NCBI RefSeq assembly: GCF_020148105.1
Contig: NZ_JAHLZE010000032.1
Coordinates: forward strand, 1-60,563
Length of the DNA stretch: 60,563 nt
DNA from: Methanobrevibacter sp. TMH8
GTDB lineage: Archaea > Methanobacteriota > Methanobacteria > Methanobacteriales > Methanobacteriaceae
Direction of reading: 5' to 3'
Part shown: positions 37,204-47,684 of the stretch, piece after piece
How positions within the stretch are numbered: the first letter of the stretch is position 1
Layout of the letters: each line of letters begins with the position of its first letter
The notes under the pieces: generated by a model
The model's input: the letters and a program-made list of their open reading frames with translations, nothing else
Told to the model about the DNA's origin: nothing
The model's database searches: none
Made by a program: the position numbers and the translations under genes

Positions 37204-38160
37204 ATGAACTACATTATTGAAACAGATAAGATTACTAAAGATTTTGATAATTTTAGAGCGGTTGATTCAATAAATCTTAAAGTACCAAGGAATACTGTTT
37301 ATGGAGTTTTAGGACCTAATGGAGCTGGAAAAAGTACACTAATATCTATGCTTTGTACTATACTTTCACCAAGTAGTGGGACAGCTAAAGTAAATGGATA
37401 TGACATTGTAAAAGAAGCTAATGATGTTAGAAGATCAATCGGGATTGTTTTCCAAACTAGAGCTCTTGATGACATATTAACCGGAAGAGAACATCTTGAA
37501 ATGCATGCAGCACTATATGGAGTTCCACGAGATGTACGAGAAGAAAGAATAGAAGAGGTTCTTGAATTAATCGCACTGGGAAAAAAAGCTGATGAAGAAA
37601 CTAAAAATTATTCTGGTGGAATGAAAAGACGTCTTGAAATCGGAAGAGGGTTAATTCACCATCCAAAACTTTTATTTTTAGACGAACCTACTTTAGGATT
37701 AGATATACAAACAAGAGAAAGTATATGGGATTATATCGAAGATCTTAAGAATAATATTGATATTACAATCCTCCTAACCACCCATTATCTTGAAGAAGCC
37801 GATAACTTATGTGATGAAATAGCTATTATAGATAAAGGAATAATAGTCAAATCAGATAGTCCAAAAAATCTCAAAGCTGAGCTTAAAGCAGACATAATAA
37901 CTTTAACAACTTTAGATTCAAATGATTCAAAGAAATTATGTGAAATTATGGAAGACCAGGCATTTGTTCAAAATACATCAAATGTAAATGGTGAAGTAAA
38001 GCTATCAGTAGAAAAAGGGGAAAATTTAGTTCCAAATGTTGTTAATTTAGCTGAATCAAATAATATAAAGATTAATTCAATAGAATTAAAACATCCAAGC
38101 CTTGAAGAAGTATTTATTAAATACACTGGACGTAAAATTAATGATGGGGTTAAAAATTGA
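37204..38160 (+). CDS. ABC transporter ATP-binding protein (DrrA/NatA-like)
   Basis: A 318-residue ATPase with Walker A GPNGAGKSTL (near 38-47), signature YSGGMKRRLEIGRG (near 137-150), Walker B LLFLDEPTLGLD and H-loop TTHYLEEA. The C-terminal extension of about 90 residues is typical of DrrA-type exporter ATPases. It pairs with the permease starting 12 bp downstream. GGAGG is six bases before the ATG. The substrate is unknown; adjacency to glycan genes (gap of 132 bp after the permease) does not by itself show a functional link. Confidence 0.9.
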   Translation: MNYIIETDKITKDFDNFRAVDSINLKVPRNTVYGVLGPNGAGKSTLISMLCTILSPSSGTAKVNGYDIVKEANDVRRSIGIVFQTRALDDILTGREHLEMHAALYGVPRDVREERIEEVLELIALGKKADEETKNYSGGMKRRLEIGRGLIHHPKLLFLDEPTLGLDIQTRESIWDYIEDLKNNIDITILLTTHYLEEADNLCDEIAIIDKGIIVKSDSPKNLKAELKADIITLTTLDSNDSKKLCEIMEDQAFVQNTSNVNGEVKLSVEKGENLVPNVVNLAESNNIKINSIELKHPSLEEVFIKYTGRKINDGVKN

Positions 38161-38172
38161 GGGGGTTTGAAA

Positions 38173-38937
38173 ATGAGTGAAATTGAAGGAATATACACAA
38201 TTTGGTTAAGAGAAGCTAAACGATATGTTCGTTACAAATCTAGAATAATAACAGCTATCTTCACACCTCTTTTATGGCTACTTGTATTTGGAGTTGGTCT
38301 TGGAAGTGCAATAAGATTTGGTGGAACTACTGGAGGATATCAGTCATTTATTTATCCCGGAATTATATGTCAAACAATTCTTTTTACATGTATTATGGCA
38401 GGAATAGGAATAATAATAGACAAACAATACGGATTTTTAAAGGAAATAATGGTAGCTCCTCTTTCAAGAGCTTCAATAATCTTTGGAAAAGCTATAGGAA
38501 TTAGTACTGGAGCTATATTACAAGCATTAATACTTCTATTATTATCATTTGTAGTTGGAGTTCAAATGACCCCAGTAATATTTGTTTTAGCTACAATTAT
38601 TAGTATAATTATTTCAATAGGTTTTTCAGGACTTGGACTCTTGATAGCTTCATTTATGGACAGTATGGAAGGATTTAACTTAGTTATGAGTTTTGTTATA
38701 TTGCCTATTTTCCTTTTAAGTGGAGCATTATTCCCTGTAACAAATCTTCCAAATTGGTTGAATTTCATTGTATATCTTGACCCACTAACCTATGGAGTTG
38801 ATGCCCTTAGAGGAGTGATACTTGGACAATCTGTTTTACCTGTGGAAATTAGTATTGGAGTCACATTTATATTTGCAGTTATAATGATATTATTGTCTGC
38901 ATTTGTTTTTACAAAAAAAGAACAAAATTTAATGTAA
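38173..38937 (+). CDS. ABC-2 type permease
   Basis: A 254-residue integral membrane protein with about six helices (for example IITAIFTPLLWLLVFGVGLG and FVLATIISIIISIGFSGLGL). FLLSGALFPVTNLPNWLN and DPLTYGVDALRG near the C-terminus are typical of DrrB/NodJ-type ABC-2 permeases. The start at ATG 38173 is preferred over TTG at 38167 because GGGGG lies eight bases before it. Confidence 0.9.
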   Translation: MSEIEGIYTIWLREAKRYVRYKSRIITAIFTPLLWLLVFGVGLGSAIRFGGTTGGYQSFIYPGIICQTILFTCIMAGIGIIIDKQYGFLKEIMVAPLSRASIIFGKAIGISTGAILQALILLLLSFVVGVQMTPVIFVLATIISIIISIGFSGLGLLIASFMDSMEGFNLVMSFVILPIFLLSGALFPVTNLPNWLNFIVYLDPLTYGVDALRGVILGQSVLPVEISIGVTFIFAVIMILLSAFVFTKKEQNLM

Positions 38938-39069
38938 ATAAAAAGGAATAAAAAGAAATAATACTAAAAAATAAAGGAAAATAGAGAAAATAAAAATAAT
39001 AAAAATAATATAAAAAATAAAAATAATAAAATAAGATAAAAAATAATAAGATAAAAAAGTGGATTTGAA

Positions 39070-40839
39070 ATGTATAAAAATAATAGAATCATCGTAGTTA
39101 TTCCAGCCCGCGGAGGCTCTAAAGGCATTCCAAGAAAAAATATACGTTTATTAGCTAATAAACCACTTATTGGATATTCAATTGAAACAGCTCTTAATTC
39201 CAATTATGTTGATGATGTTGTTGTAACTACTGATGATGATGAAATTAAATTTATATCTGAACAATTTGGTGCTTTTACTATAAAAAGATCAAATGAATTA
39301 GCTGAAGATGATGTTCCTTTAGACCCTGTGATTTTTAATGCAGTTAACACAACTGAAACACTGAATGGTGTGAAATACGATTTTATTATTACTATTCAAC
39401 CCACTTCCCCTCTTTTAAAATCTGAAACATTGAATAAAACAATTGAAAAGCTTTATGATAAGGATAATGATACTATAATTAGTGTAGTTGATGATAGACA
39501 TCTTAGCTGGGGGTTCAGTAAGGAAAAAAATAGTTATTACCCACTTTATGATAAAAGAGTCAATCGACAATATTTACCAAAAGCTTATAAAGAAACTGGA
39601 GGAATATTTGCAACTAAAAGAGAGTTTCTAAAAGAAGACTCTAGACTTGGGAATAATATCAATTTAATAGAAGTATCAAATCATGAAAGTATTGATATTG
39701 ACAATTATGAAGATTGGTGGGTAGCTGAAAGACTTCTCAATAAAAAAAGAGTTCTTATAAAGACAGATGCTACTGATGAAATCGGTACAGGGCATATTTA
39801 TAGAGGATTAGCTATTGCTTCAAAGTTAGCTAATCACGAAGTATTATTTCTTTTAGATGAAAGTAAAAAACTTGGAATAGATATTGTTGAAAATCATAAC
39901 TATCCTTATTTGACCCATAAATCTTTTAAAAATGAAAATACAATTGATAATACTCAAAATAGTGAAAATACTGAAAATATTGAAGATAATTATAATAATA
40001 ATATATATGAAGAATGTTGTGAAATCAATCAGGAATTAATAAATGAAATAGAAGATTATGATCCAGACATTATAATAAATGATATCTTAAATACAAGTGC
40101 AGAATATATATCTAAATTAAAAGAAAATAAATACTTTGTAATTAATTTTGAAGATCTTGGTGAAGGGGCAGAACTTGCAGACATTGTCTTTGATGCACTA
40201 TATGAACATCAAATTCCTTCGAAAAATGTTTATTCAGGCCATAAATATTATATTTTAAAAGATGAGTTTTATTATCAAAAACAAAAAAATATTGAAAATA
40301 TTGATGAGGTTAATGATATCCTTTTAACTTTTGGTGGAACTGATCCAAACAATCTAACTAAAAAGACATTAGACTCATTGCTAAAAAGTAGTTATAATGG
40401 AAAGATTACTGTTATATTAGGCCTAGGGTATAAGAATAAAAAAGGAATAAAAGAAGAATTTGCAAAATATTCTAATATTAGCATTTTTGAAAATGTTAAA
40501 AACATAAGCGAATATATGTACAATGCAGATTTGATTTTTACATCAGCCGGAAGAACTATGTATGAAATAGCTAGTATTGGAGTTCCTTGTGTTTGTTTGT
40601 GTCAAAATCAGAGAGAGTTAACCCATACATTTGGAAATGCTGAGAATGGATTTTTAAACTTAGGGCTTGGAAAAAACCTAAGTAAAAAAGAGTTAATCAA
40701 AACTATAGAAACTTTATTAAATGATAATGATTTAAGAAGAGAAATGAATAAAAGAATGTTATCTATTGACCTTAAACATGGTTTTGAAAATATGATTAAG
40801 ATTGTTAAAAGTAAATATAAAGATTTTGACAAAATTTAA
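39070..40839 (+). CDS. Fusion: CMP-nonulosonate cytidylyltransferase (NeuA-like) + PseG-like UDP-sugar hydrolase
   Basis: A 589-residue two-domain enzyme. Residues 1-225 are a NeuA-type cytidylyltransferase with IPARGGSKGIPRKNIR (11-26) and QPTSPLL. Residues about 232-585 are PseG-like: KTDATDEIGTGHIYRGLAIA carries the GxGHxxR motif, FGGTDPNNLTKKTLDSL follows, and AGRTMYEIASIGVPCVCLCQ completes the GT-B-like fold. A 35-residue Asn/Glu-rich insertion lies within the PseG part (about 295-325). PseG hydrolyses a UDP-diamino-sugar, NeuB condenses the product with PEP, and NeuA activates the acid with CTP, so the fusion holds the steps on either side of the adjacent synthase. Confidence 0.88.
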   Translation: MYKNNRIIVVIPARGGSKGIPRKNIRLLANKPLIGYSIETALNSNYVDDVVVTTDDDEIKFISEQFGAFTIKRSNELAEDDVPLDPVIFNAVNTTETLNGVKYDFIITIQPTSPLLKSETLNKTIEKLYDKDNDTIISVVDDRHLSWGFSKEKNSYYPLYDKRVNRQYLPKAYKETGGIFATKREFLKEDSRLGNNINLIEVSNHESIDIDNYEDWWVAERLLNKKRVLIKTDATDEIGTGHIYRGLAIASKLANHEVLFLLDESKKLGIDIVENHNYPYLTHKSFKNENTIDNTQNSENTENIEDNYNNNIYEECCEINQELINEIEDYDPDIIINDILNTSAEYISKLKENKYFVINFEDLGEGAELADIVFDALYEHQIPSKNVYSGHKYYILKDEFYYQKQKNIENIDEVNDILLTFGGTDPNNLTKKTLDSLLKSSYNGKITVILGLGYKNKKGIKEEFAKYSNISIFENVKNISEYMYNADLIFTSAGRTMYEIASIGVPCVCLCQNQRELTHTFGNAENGFLNLGLGKNLSKKELIKTIETLLNDNDLRREMNKRMLSIDLKHGFENMIKIVKSKYKDFDKI

Positions 40840-40866
40840 CAATGCATAATATATTAAGTGATTTAA

Positions 40867-41919
40867 ATGAGAATATTCCCAAATAGTCCTTTTTTAATAG
40901 CTGAAATTGGAGTAAATTATTACGATATCGCTAAAAAAGAAAATATTAGTAATATAGAAGCAGCTAAACTAATGATTAAAGAAGCGAAAAAAGTAGGAAC
41001 AGATGCTGTAAAGTTTCAAAGTTATAAAGCCGAGAAAATTGCTTCTAAAAATTCTCCAGCTTATTGGGATCAAAGTGAGGAACCAACTGATTCTCAATAT
41101 AAACTTTTTCAGAAATTTGATAGCTTTGGAAAAGAAGAATATAAAGAATTAGCTGATTATTGTAATGAAATTGGGATTATGTTCCTATCTACTCCTTTTG
41201 ACTTTGATTCTATTGATTATTTAGATGAATTTATGGATGTTTATAAAATATCTTCTTCAGATTTAACAAATATTCCTTTTATAAAAGCGATAGCTAAAAA
41301 ACAGAAGCCTATAATCTTATCAACTGGAGCTTCAACTATTGAAGAAGTAGAATTAGCTATAAAAACCATTGAAAATGAAAAAAACACACAAATTGGACTA
41401 ATGCATTGTGTACTATCTTATCCAACTGAATACGAAGACGCTAATCTTTTAATGATTAAATATCTAAAAGATAATTTTCCTAAGTATGATATTGGTTTTT
41501 CAGATCATACCCGACCTGATGAAAAGATGCTTGTTCTTACAACAGCTTATTTATATGGAGCTAATATTATTGAAAAACATTATACTCTTGATAAAACTTT
41601 AAAAGGTAATGATCATTATCATGCTATGGATCCTAATGATATAAAGATATTTAAAGACAATATGAACTTTATAAAAAAGATAAACGGACAATATAACAAA
41701 GTTCCACTGAAATGTGAAGCAGAATCTCGAAAACAAGCTAGACGTTCTATTGTAGCTAAAAAAGACATGTCTATTGGAGAAAAAATTACAGAAGACAAGT
41801 TAACATTTAAACGTCCAGGAACTGGAATATATCCCAGTGAATTAGATAAAATAATTGGTAAAAAAATGAAAAAAGACATAAAAGAAGATGATTTAATAAC
41901 TTATGATCATTTAGAGTAA
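40867..41919 (+). CDS. Nonulosonic acid synthase (NeuB/PseI/LegI family)
   Basis: Condenses phosphoenolpyruvate with a six-carbon amino sugar to form a nine-carbon acid. The barrel domain (1-280) shows LIAEIGVNYYD, DAVKFQSYKAEKI, STPFDFDSID, KISSSDLTNIPF, GFSDHTR and EKHYTLDK. Residues about 285-350 form the SAF/antifreeze-like domain (ARRSIVAKKDMSIGEKI, RPGTGIYP) that closes the active site. Length of 350 residues is standard. It follows the NeuA-PseG gene by 27 bp. Sequence alone does not tell sialic, pseudaminic or legionaminic acid apart; the PseG fusion favours a UDP-sugar-derived acid. Confidence 0.92.
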   Translation: MRIFPNSPFLIAEIGVNYYDIAKKENISNIEAAKLMIKEAKKVGTDAVKFQSYKAEKIASKNSPAYWDQSEEPTDSQYKLFQKFDSFGKEEYKELADYCNEIGIMFLSTPFDFDSIDYLDEFMDVYKISSSDLTNIPFIKAIAKKQKPIILSTGASTIEEVELAIKTIENEKNTQIGLMHCVLSYPTEYEDANLLMIKYLKDNFPKYDIGFSDHTRPDEKMLVLTTAYLYGANIIEKHYTLDKTLKGNDHYHAMDPNDIKIFKDNMNFIKKINGQYNKVPLKCEAESRKQARRSIVAKKDMSIGEKITEDKLTFKRPGTGIYPSELDKIIGKKMKKDIKEDDLITYDHLE

Positions 41920-42025
41920 GATATAAGACTATTAAAATATGTCATTCCATTATATTCGTCTATTTCAACAAATAAAAAAAATAGATAAAAAAATAAAAAA
42001 AATAAAATGGTATTAAAAAGATAAT

Positions 42026-43534
42026 ATGACAGAAATAAAAAATGCCCCCAATAAAATGTCTGTTAAAGAAGTTTGTGATATTATCTTTTCACTTGAAGAG
42101 AAGTATGACTTAAATAATATGAAAATTCAAGGTATTTATCCTTGGCAATTAGTTAGAGTATATGTTTACTATGAGATATCTCGAAAAATAGGAATTTTTG
42201 GTTCACCACAACAAGGAAAAGTAACGTTAAAAGATAAAATACTTTCTTTTCTACCATTTATAAAAAATAGTATCATATCCAACCCTTTGAGTGGAGATTA
42301 TCATAAAGACATATTAATATTTGACCATCCACGAAAAGTTATTCATAATGGAAAATATGAAGATATTTATAGCTATTTTTTAATCGATGATATCAATAAT
42401 AACCTTATTAATAGTGATAATAGTGTTAATAGTACTAATAATTCCAATAGTAATAGAAATACCTTTGAAATTATTGAAAATCCTTATTTAAATAAACACT
42501 ACAAAAATAAAGAAGATTATATTAAATATAATGATAGAATTCTCCTTGGTTCATATATAAATAAGAAATTAACCAATATAAAGTTTAAAAAGTGTGAAAT
42601 GGACAAAATATCTAATATCCGGAGAGAACTTATTTCTAATTTCAATATTGAAATAGATTTATATAATATAATGAAAAGCCATATTCTTGACTTTAAATAC
42701 TATTACAAAAGATATGATAAACTTTTTAAAAAAAGAACTCCAAAATGTGTTTTTGTAGTTGTTGCTTATGAAAATCAGAGTATTATAGCTGCAGCTAAAG
42801 ATAATGGAGTAGAAGTTATAGAATTACAGCACGGAACAATAAGTAACTACCATTTAGGATATAATTATCCAAACCCAAAAGACAAAAACTTGAAATATTT
42901 CCCTGATAAGATATTGAGTTTTGGAAAATATTGGAAAAATGTGGCTAATTATCCAATTAACAAAGAAAACATCATAAATTTTGGTTTTCCACACTTAGAT
43001 GAAAATATTAAATCTTATATTAATAATGAAAAAAATAAGAATCAAATACTTTTTATTTCTCAAGGAGTTATAGGAAAATATTTGTCTGATTTTGCATCTG
43101 AATTAGCTAAACAATTAAAAAATTCCAAAGAATATGAAATTATTTACAAATTACACCCTGGAGAATACTCTAATTGGGAAAATAATTATGAAAATCTGAA
43201 AAAAGCAAATAAATTTTCTAATTTTACTGTTATTGATAATAGTAAGGATTCATTATATGAACTTTTATCAAAAAGTGAGTACCAAATAGGAGTTTTTTCA
43301 ACAGCTATTTATGAAGGGCTTTTATTTAATTGTAAAACCTTTTTGGTTGATTTACCAGGTGTTGAATATATGGATAATTTAATTGATAAAAATTATGTTA
43401 AAAAGATTAAAAATATTGAAGAATTTATTAATTCTATTCAAAAATTTGAAATAAATGAATATAATAGAGATTTCTTTTTTAAAGAATATGATAAATCTAT
43501 TTTAAATAAAATAATTGATAATATTAACAATTAA
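42026..43534 (+). CDS. Glycan (possibly nonulosonate) transferase, QHG-motif GT-B-like protein
   Basis: A 502-residue cytoplasmic protein. The C-terminal half has VELQHGTISNYHLGYNYP, KILSFGKYWK, YKLHPGEYSNW and GVFSTAIYEGLLF. These resemble capsule polysaccharide, polysialyl- and glycerophospho-transferases with GT-B folds. The N-terminal half contains a Ser/Asn-rich insertion (about 128-155). Position directly after the nonulosonate synthase and before a flippase suggests it transfers the CMP-activated sugar, but this is inference from context. Confidence 0.72.
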   Translation: MTEIKNAPNKMSVKEVCDIIFSLEEKYDLNNMKIQGIYPWQLVRVYVYYEISRKIGIFGSPQQGKVTLKDKILSFLPFIKNSIISNPLSGDYHKDILIFDHPRKVIHNGKYEDIYSYFLIDDINNNLINSDNSVNSTNNSNSNRNTFEIIENPYLNKHYKNKEDYIKYNDRILLGSYINKKLTNIKFKKCEMDKISNIRRELISNFNIEIDLYNIMKSHILDFKYYYKRYDKLFKKRTPKCVFVVVAYENQSIIAAAKDNGVEVIELQHGTISNYHLGYNYPNPKDKNLKYFPDKILSFGKYWKNVANYPINKENIINFGFPHLDENIKSYINNEKNKNQILFISQGVIGKYLSDFASELAKQLKNSKEYEIIYKLHPGEYSNWENNYENLKKANKFSNFTVIDNSKDSLYELLSKSEYQIGVFSTAIYEGLLFNCKTFLVDLPGVEYMDNLIDKNYVKKIKNIEEFINSIQKFEINEYNRDFFFKEYDKSILNKIIDNINN

Positions 43535-43762
43535 ATGAATTAAAAATGAATTAAATGATAAGACTTATTCTATTTTTATATGAAATATTTTATATGAAAT
43601 AATTAAATAAGAATAATAAAATAATAAATTAATAAATTAATAAATTAAATAAAATTTAAAAATAAGTTAATTAGTTAATAAGAAGTAGTTAATAAGATAA
43701 ATAAAATAATCAAAAAGTGATAATAACATTATAAAACCACATTAATAGCTACTGGTGAATAC

Positions 43763-45211
43763 ATGAATGAATACAAAAATTTTGTCCAAAGAATTGGTCT
43801 TGTTGGAATAACAAACATATTGATCTCACTTAGTGGATTAATTTTTATTCCTATTATAACCAAAAACTTTTCAGTAGCTGATTATGGTATATGGGCACAA
43901 GTTAATACAACAATCGCACTGGTTCCGAATATAGCTAATTTAGGACTACCTTACACAATGGTTCGTTTTTTATCGGCTGAAACAGATAAATCAAAGATAA
44001 AAGAGTCTTTTTATTCTATGTTAGCCATTGTAGTTGCCTCAAGTGCAATAATATCTTTAGTATTCATAGTTTTCCAAAACCCAATAGCTAACTCCCTATT
44101 TGGAGGAAATTTGAATGTTCTTTATATTGTAGCTATTATTTCATTCTTTGCATGTATGAATTTAATGCTTATAAGTTTTTTTAGAACATTCCAACAGATA
44201 AAAAGATACTCCATATTTTTGATACTTCAAAGTTATATTGGAGTCCTAATAAGTTCTTATTTTGCATTAACAGGATACAATATTGAAACCGTTATCCTTG
44301 GGCTTCTTGTAGGTTATTTAGTTGTATTTATAATAATGGGATTAATGATTGGTGGATATTTAGGTTTAGCTATACCAAGGTTTAAAAATTTAAAAGAAGA
44401 ATTAGACTTTGCTATTCCGACAATTCCAAGTAATGTTTCTTCATGGGTGGTTGATTCAAGTGATAAGTATGTAATTGGAATTTTCCTTGGATCTGCTGCT
44501 GTGGGATACTATTCCCCTAGTTATGCTCTTGGTAGTATATTGCTTATGTTTTTATCACCTTTTGCACTTCTTCTTCCAGCTGTTCTTCCAAAATATTTTG
44601 AAGAAGGAAATTTAAAACAAGTGAATATATTTTTAAAATATTCTATGAAATATTTTTTAATCATTACAATACCTGCAGCTATTGGATTATCCCTTCTTTC
44701 AAAGCCAATTTTAATGATAATATCTACTGCAGAAATAGCTACAAATGGATATTTAGTCACACCTTTTGTCTGTTTAGGAGCTGTTTTAATGGGAATCTAT
44801 GGAATTATCAATAATATACTGATTTTAGAGAAAAAAACAAAGATACTTGGAAAAATTTGGATTTTCGTAGGAGTAGCAAATCTTGTATTCAATATAATAG
44901 CTGTGCCTTTTATTGGAATAATTGGAGCAGCACTAGTTACATTAATATGTTATCTTTTAGCATTTGTAATCACAGCATATTATAGTAAAAAATATATTAA
45001 ACTCCCATTTGAGTATAAATCTCTAATAAAAACAATTTTTGCAGCAGGAATAATGGGAATATTTGTATATATTGTAAATCCTATTGGAATTATAAATGTT
45101 TTAATTACAATATTATTAGCTGTAGCTATTTACTTTGGAATCTTATTTTTAATTAAAGGAATAGAAAAAGAAGAATTTAACTTCTTAAAAAAGATGATAG
45201 GTGAAAGTTGA
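43763..45211 (+). CDS. Oligosaccharide flippase (Wzx-like, MOP superfamily)
   Basis: A 482-residue protein with about 14 transmembrane helices, an N-terminal GLVGITNILISLSGLIFIPI helix and the DYGIWAQV segment typical of RfbX/Wzx exporters. The C-terminal polysaccharide-biosynthesis domain is also recognisable. It would move a lipid-linked glycan across the membrane. It is separated from the transferase by 228 bp but on the same strand, ending the surface-glycan block. Confidence 0.88.
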   Translation: MNEYKNFVQRIGLVGITNILISLSGLIFIPIITKNFSVADYGIWAQVNTTIALVPNIANLGLPYTMVRFLSAETDKSKIKESFYSMLAIVVASSAIISLVFIVFQNPIANSLFGGNLNVLYIVAIISFFACMNLMLISFFRTFQQIKRYSIFLILQSYIGVLISSYFALTGYNIETVILGLLVGYLVVFIIMGLMIGGYLGLAIPRFKNLKEELDFAIPTIPSNVSSWVVDSSDKYVIGIFLGSAAVGYYSPSYALGSILLMFLSPFALLLPAVLPKYFEEGNLKQVNIFLKYSMKYFLIITIPAAIGLSLLSKPILMIISTAEIATNGYLVTPFVCLGAVLMGIYGIINNILILEKKTKILGKIWIFVGVANLVFNIIAVPFIGIIGAALVTLICYLLAFVITAYYSKKYIKLPFEYKSLIKTIFAAGIMGIFVYIVNPIGIINVLITILLAVAIYFGILFLIKGIEKEEFNFLKKMIGES

Positions 45212-45547
45212 TTTTGCCTACTGATACCATATTCTTTAATATTCATTAATAATAATAATAAAAAAAAAATAATAATAAAATTATATAAAAATTATATTAG
45301 AAATTATAGTAGAAATTATTATATAAAAATATATAAAGTTAAAAAATGTACCTTATTGTATTTATAATAATATTAAATATTTTTATTTAACATCTTATTT
45401 TAATGAAACTATTTTTAAATAACAAAAGATATAATAAAAAATAATTAAAAAATATTAGAAAATATTAAATATATTAGATAGAATAGGAATATTAAGTGAT
45501 TTAAATATCATTTAGTAATTAAAAATTAGTATAAAAGGATATATAAC
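45212..45547. other. Gene-free AT-rich spacer
   Basis: 335 bp between the flippase and cofD, with AAAAATTATATTAGAAATTA-type repetition near 45285-45325. It separates the glycan block from cofactor genes and should contain the cofD promoter. Confidence 0.4.
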
Positions 45548-46447
45548 ATGATTACAATACTATCTGGAGGGACAGGAACTCCAAAACTAATTCAAGGGAT
45601 TAAAGAAATTTATGATCCTTCAAATTTGAGTATTATTGTTAATACTGTTGAAAATGATTATTTTTCTGGTGTTTATGTAGCTGCAGATATTGACACTGTT
45701 CTTTATACACTTTCAGATAAAATAAATGATGAAACTTGGTATGGGATAAAAGAAGATACTTTCATTACCAATGAAAAACTTAAAGACCTAGGTTGTCCAG
45801 AACTACTTAAAATAGGAGATCAGGACAGAGCTACCAAGATTCAAAAAACTGAACTGATGAAAAATCACAGTTTAAGTGAGGCTGTTGATATTCAAAGAAC
45901 AAAAATGGGAATTACATCCAAAATTCTTCCTATGAGTGATGAACACTCCAAAATAACTGTGAGTACAGATATTGGAAAGCTTGAATTTCATGATTTTTTA
46001 ATTAAACACCAAACCAAACCAGAAGTATTAAGTGTTGATTATACAAAGGTAAATTCTGCTCCAAATATTGTTGAAACAATTGAAAAATCAGAAAAAGTGA
46101 TTATAGGCCCCTCTAATCCAATAACTTCCATACTCCCAATAGTTAACTTAGAAGGAGTAGAAAAAGCCTTGAAAAATAGCCATGTTATAGCTATTTCCCC
46201 TATCATCGGTGATGCCCCAGTCAGCGGCCCTGCTGGAAAGTTTATGGATGCATTAGGACATGAAGTATCTTCTTTTGGTGTTGCATCAATATATAAAAGT
46301 TTTTTAGATACATTTATCATTGATATTGAAGATGAAAATAAAAAAACAAAAATAGAGACCTTAATAAATAAAGTTATTACAACAAATACAAATATGAAAA
46401 CTATCAATGATAAGAAAAATCTTGCTAAAATAGTTTTAAATGAATAA
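45548..46447 (+). CDS. cofD: 2-phospho-L-lactate transferase (F420 biosynthesis)
   Basis: Joins the phospholactyl moiety to Fo, forming F420-0. Family motifs are the N-terminal LSGGTGTPKLIQG, VNTVENDYFSGVYVAADIDT near 31-50, and IGPSNPITSILPIV near 188-201. The 299-residue length is typical. It starts with ATG at 45548. It supplies the substrate of CofE (27981-28745). Confidence 0.94.
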   Translation: MITILSGGTGTPKLIQGIKEIYDPSNLSIIVNTVENDYFSGVYVAADIDTVLYTLSDKINDETWYGIKEDTFITNEKLKDLGCPELLKIGDQDRATKIQKTELMKNHSLSEAVDIQRTKMGITSKILPMSDEHSKITVSTDIGKLEFHDFLIKHQTKPEVLSVDYTKVNSAPNIVETIEKSEKVIIGPSNPITSILPIVNLEGVEKALKNSHVIAISPIIGDAPVSGPAGKFMDALGHEVSSFGVASIYKSFLDTFIIDIEDENKKTKIETLINKVITTNTNMKTINDKKNLAKIVLNE

Positions 46448-46648
46448 TAATAAAAAAAATAAAAAATACAATGGTTATTGAAAATTTAATTAAATTTAAC
46501 AAGATTTGACAAAATTTAACAAGATTTAAATAAAATCCATCATATATTATATTAAAAAATTATAGCAAAGATAATAGCTAAACTTAAATAAAAAGATATT
46601 TAAGTAGTTATAATAAATATTTAGTTGTAATATTTAGGTGAGCTTAAT

Positions 46649-47410
46649 ATGATACAAATGACATTGATACAGATTGATAATTATGGTCCTTGGACAGTTA
46701 CTCCAAACCCTCGTAATGAGTCAGACCTTCAGATATTGCAAGCAGAACTGTTTGCAGATGTTCAAAGACAAATAGCTATGAAAAAAGGACTTGTATTTTT
46801 TACTAGGTTCGATAATATGCTTGCAGTGACAAATGGTCTTAATGAAGAAGACCACATGAGAATCCAAAGATCTATAAGAAATAGATATCCAATTACTATA
46901 AGTATGGGTGTTGGAACTGCAAAAACACCTTATGAAGCTCAAAAAATAGCTACAGAAGTTCTTCAAGAAAAAGGAGGAGCTCAATCTGCAGAAAGAGAAG
47001 AAATATTAGCTATTGACTCTCTTGTAAAAAAAGAAGATAGTTTTGTTCAAATGGCACATATAGATATCAATGGAGTAACAGAATCTTTAACAGACATAGT
47101 TCCTGCATTTGACACAAATTTCATGGTAAATAAAGCTCAACATTACTTAATGACTAAATTAATTGAAAAAGGAGCACTCTTATTCTTTATTGGTGGAGAC
47201 AACTTTATGTCCCCATGTAATGAACTAGGAATTGAAGAATTAAAAATATTACTAGAAGAAATCTATTCTGAGATAGGAATAGCTTTAAAAGCAGGTGTTG
47301 GAAGAAGTGACAATGCTGAAGATGCTGCTTACATGGCCGATTTAGGTTTAGAAGAAATAAGAGAAGGGAATAATAAAGAAATTATTCATGTATTAGAAAA
47401 ATATGATTAA
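46649..47410 (+). CDS. gch3: GTP cyclohydrolase III
   Basis: Converts GTP to 2-amino-5-formylamino-6-ribosylamino-4(3H)-pyrimidinone phosphate, the first step to riboflavin and Fo in archaea. The N-terminal [20 protein letters not shown] and [14 protein letters not shown], with a second half containing [14 protein letters not shown], show the tandem GGDEF-like architecture of this archaeal enzyme. Length is 253 residues, typical. AGGTGAG precedes the ATG. It is followed by a Dus-like gene, an adjacency I recall from other methanogens. Confidence 0.93.
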   Translation: MIQMTLIQIDNYGPWTVTPNPRNESDLQILQAELFADVQRQIAMKKGLVFFTRFDNMLAVTNGLNEEDHMRIQRSIRNRYPITISMGVGTAKTPYEAQKIATEVLQEKGGAQSAEREEILAIDSLVKKEDSFVQMAHIDINGVTESLTDIVPAFDTNFMVNKAQHYLMTKLIEKGALLFFIGGDNFMSPCNELGIEELKILLEEIYSEIGIALKAGVGRSDNAEDAAYMADLGLEEIREGNNKEIIHVLEKYD

Positions 47411-47684
47411 ATGTTTTTAATACAATTAGTATATAATCACTTTTATAATTATATTTAATATTTTAATTATTACTGAATATTACTGATTATTGCCTGATTA
47501 ATATAACTATTACATAAATAATATTATTTATTAGCTATTAAACCAATTACATTATTTTAATATTTATTTTTACAAACAACTGTTAAAAAAGATTTGTTTT
47601 TATTTCTTTTTTAATTATTTTTATTCTATTTAATAAAGAAAATAATAAAAATTACATTCTAAAAAGGAGATTACGCTCATTATA

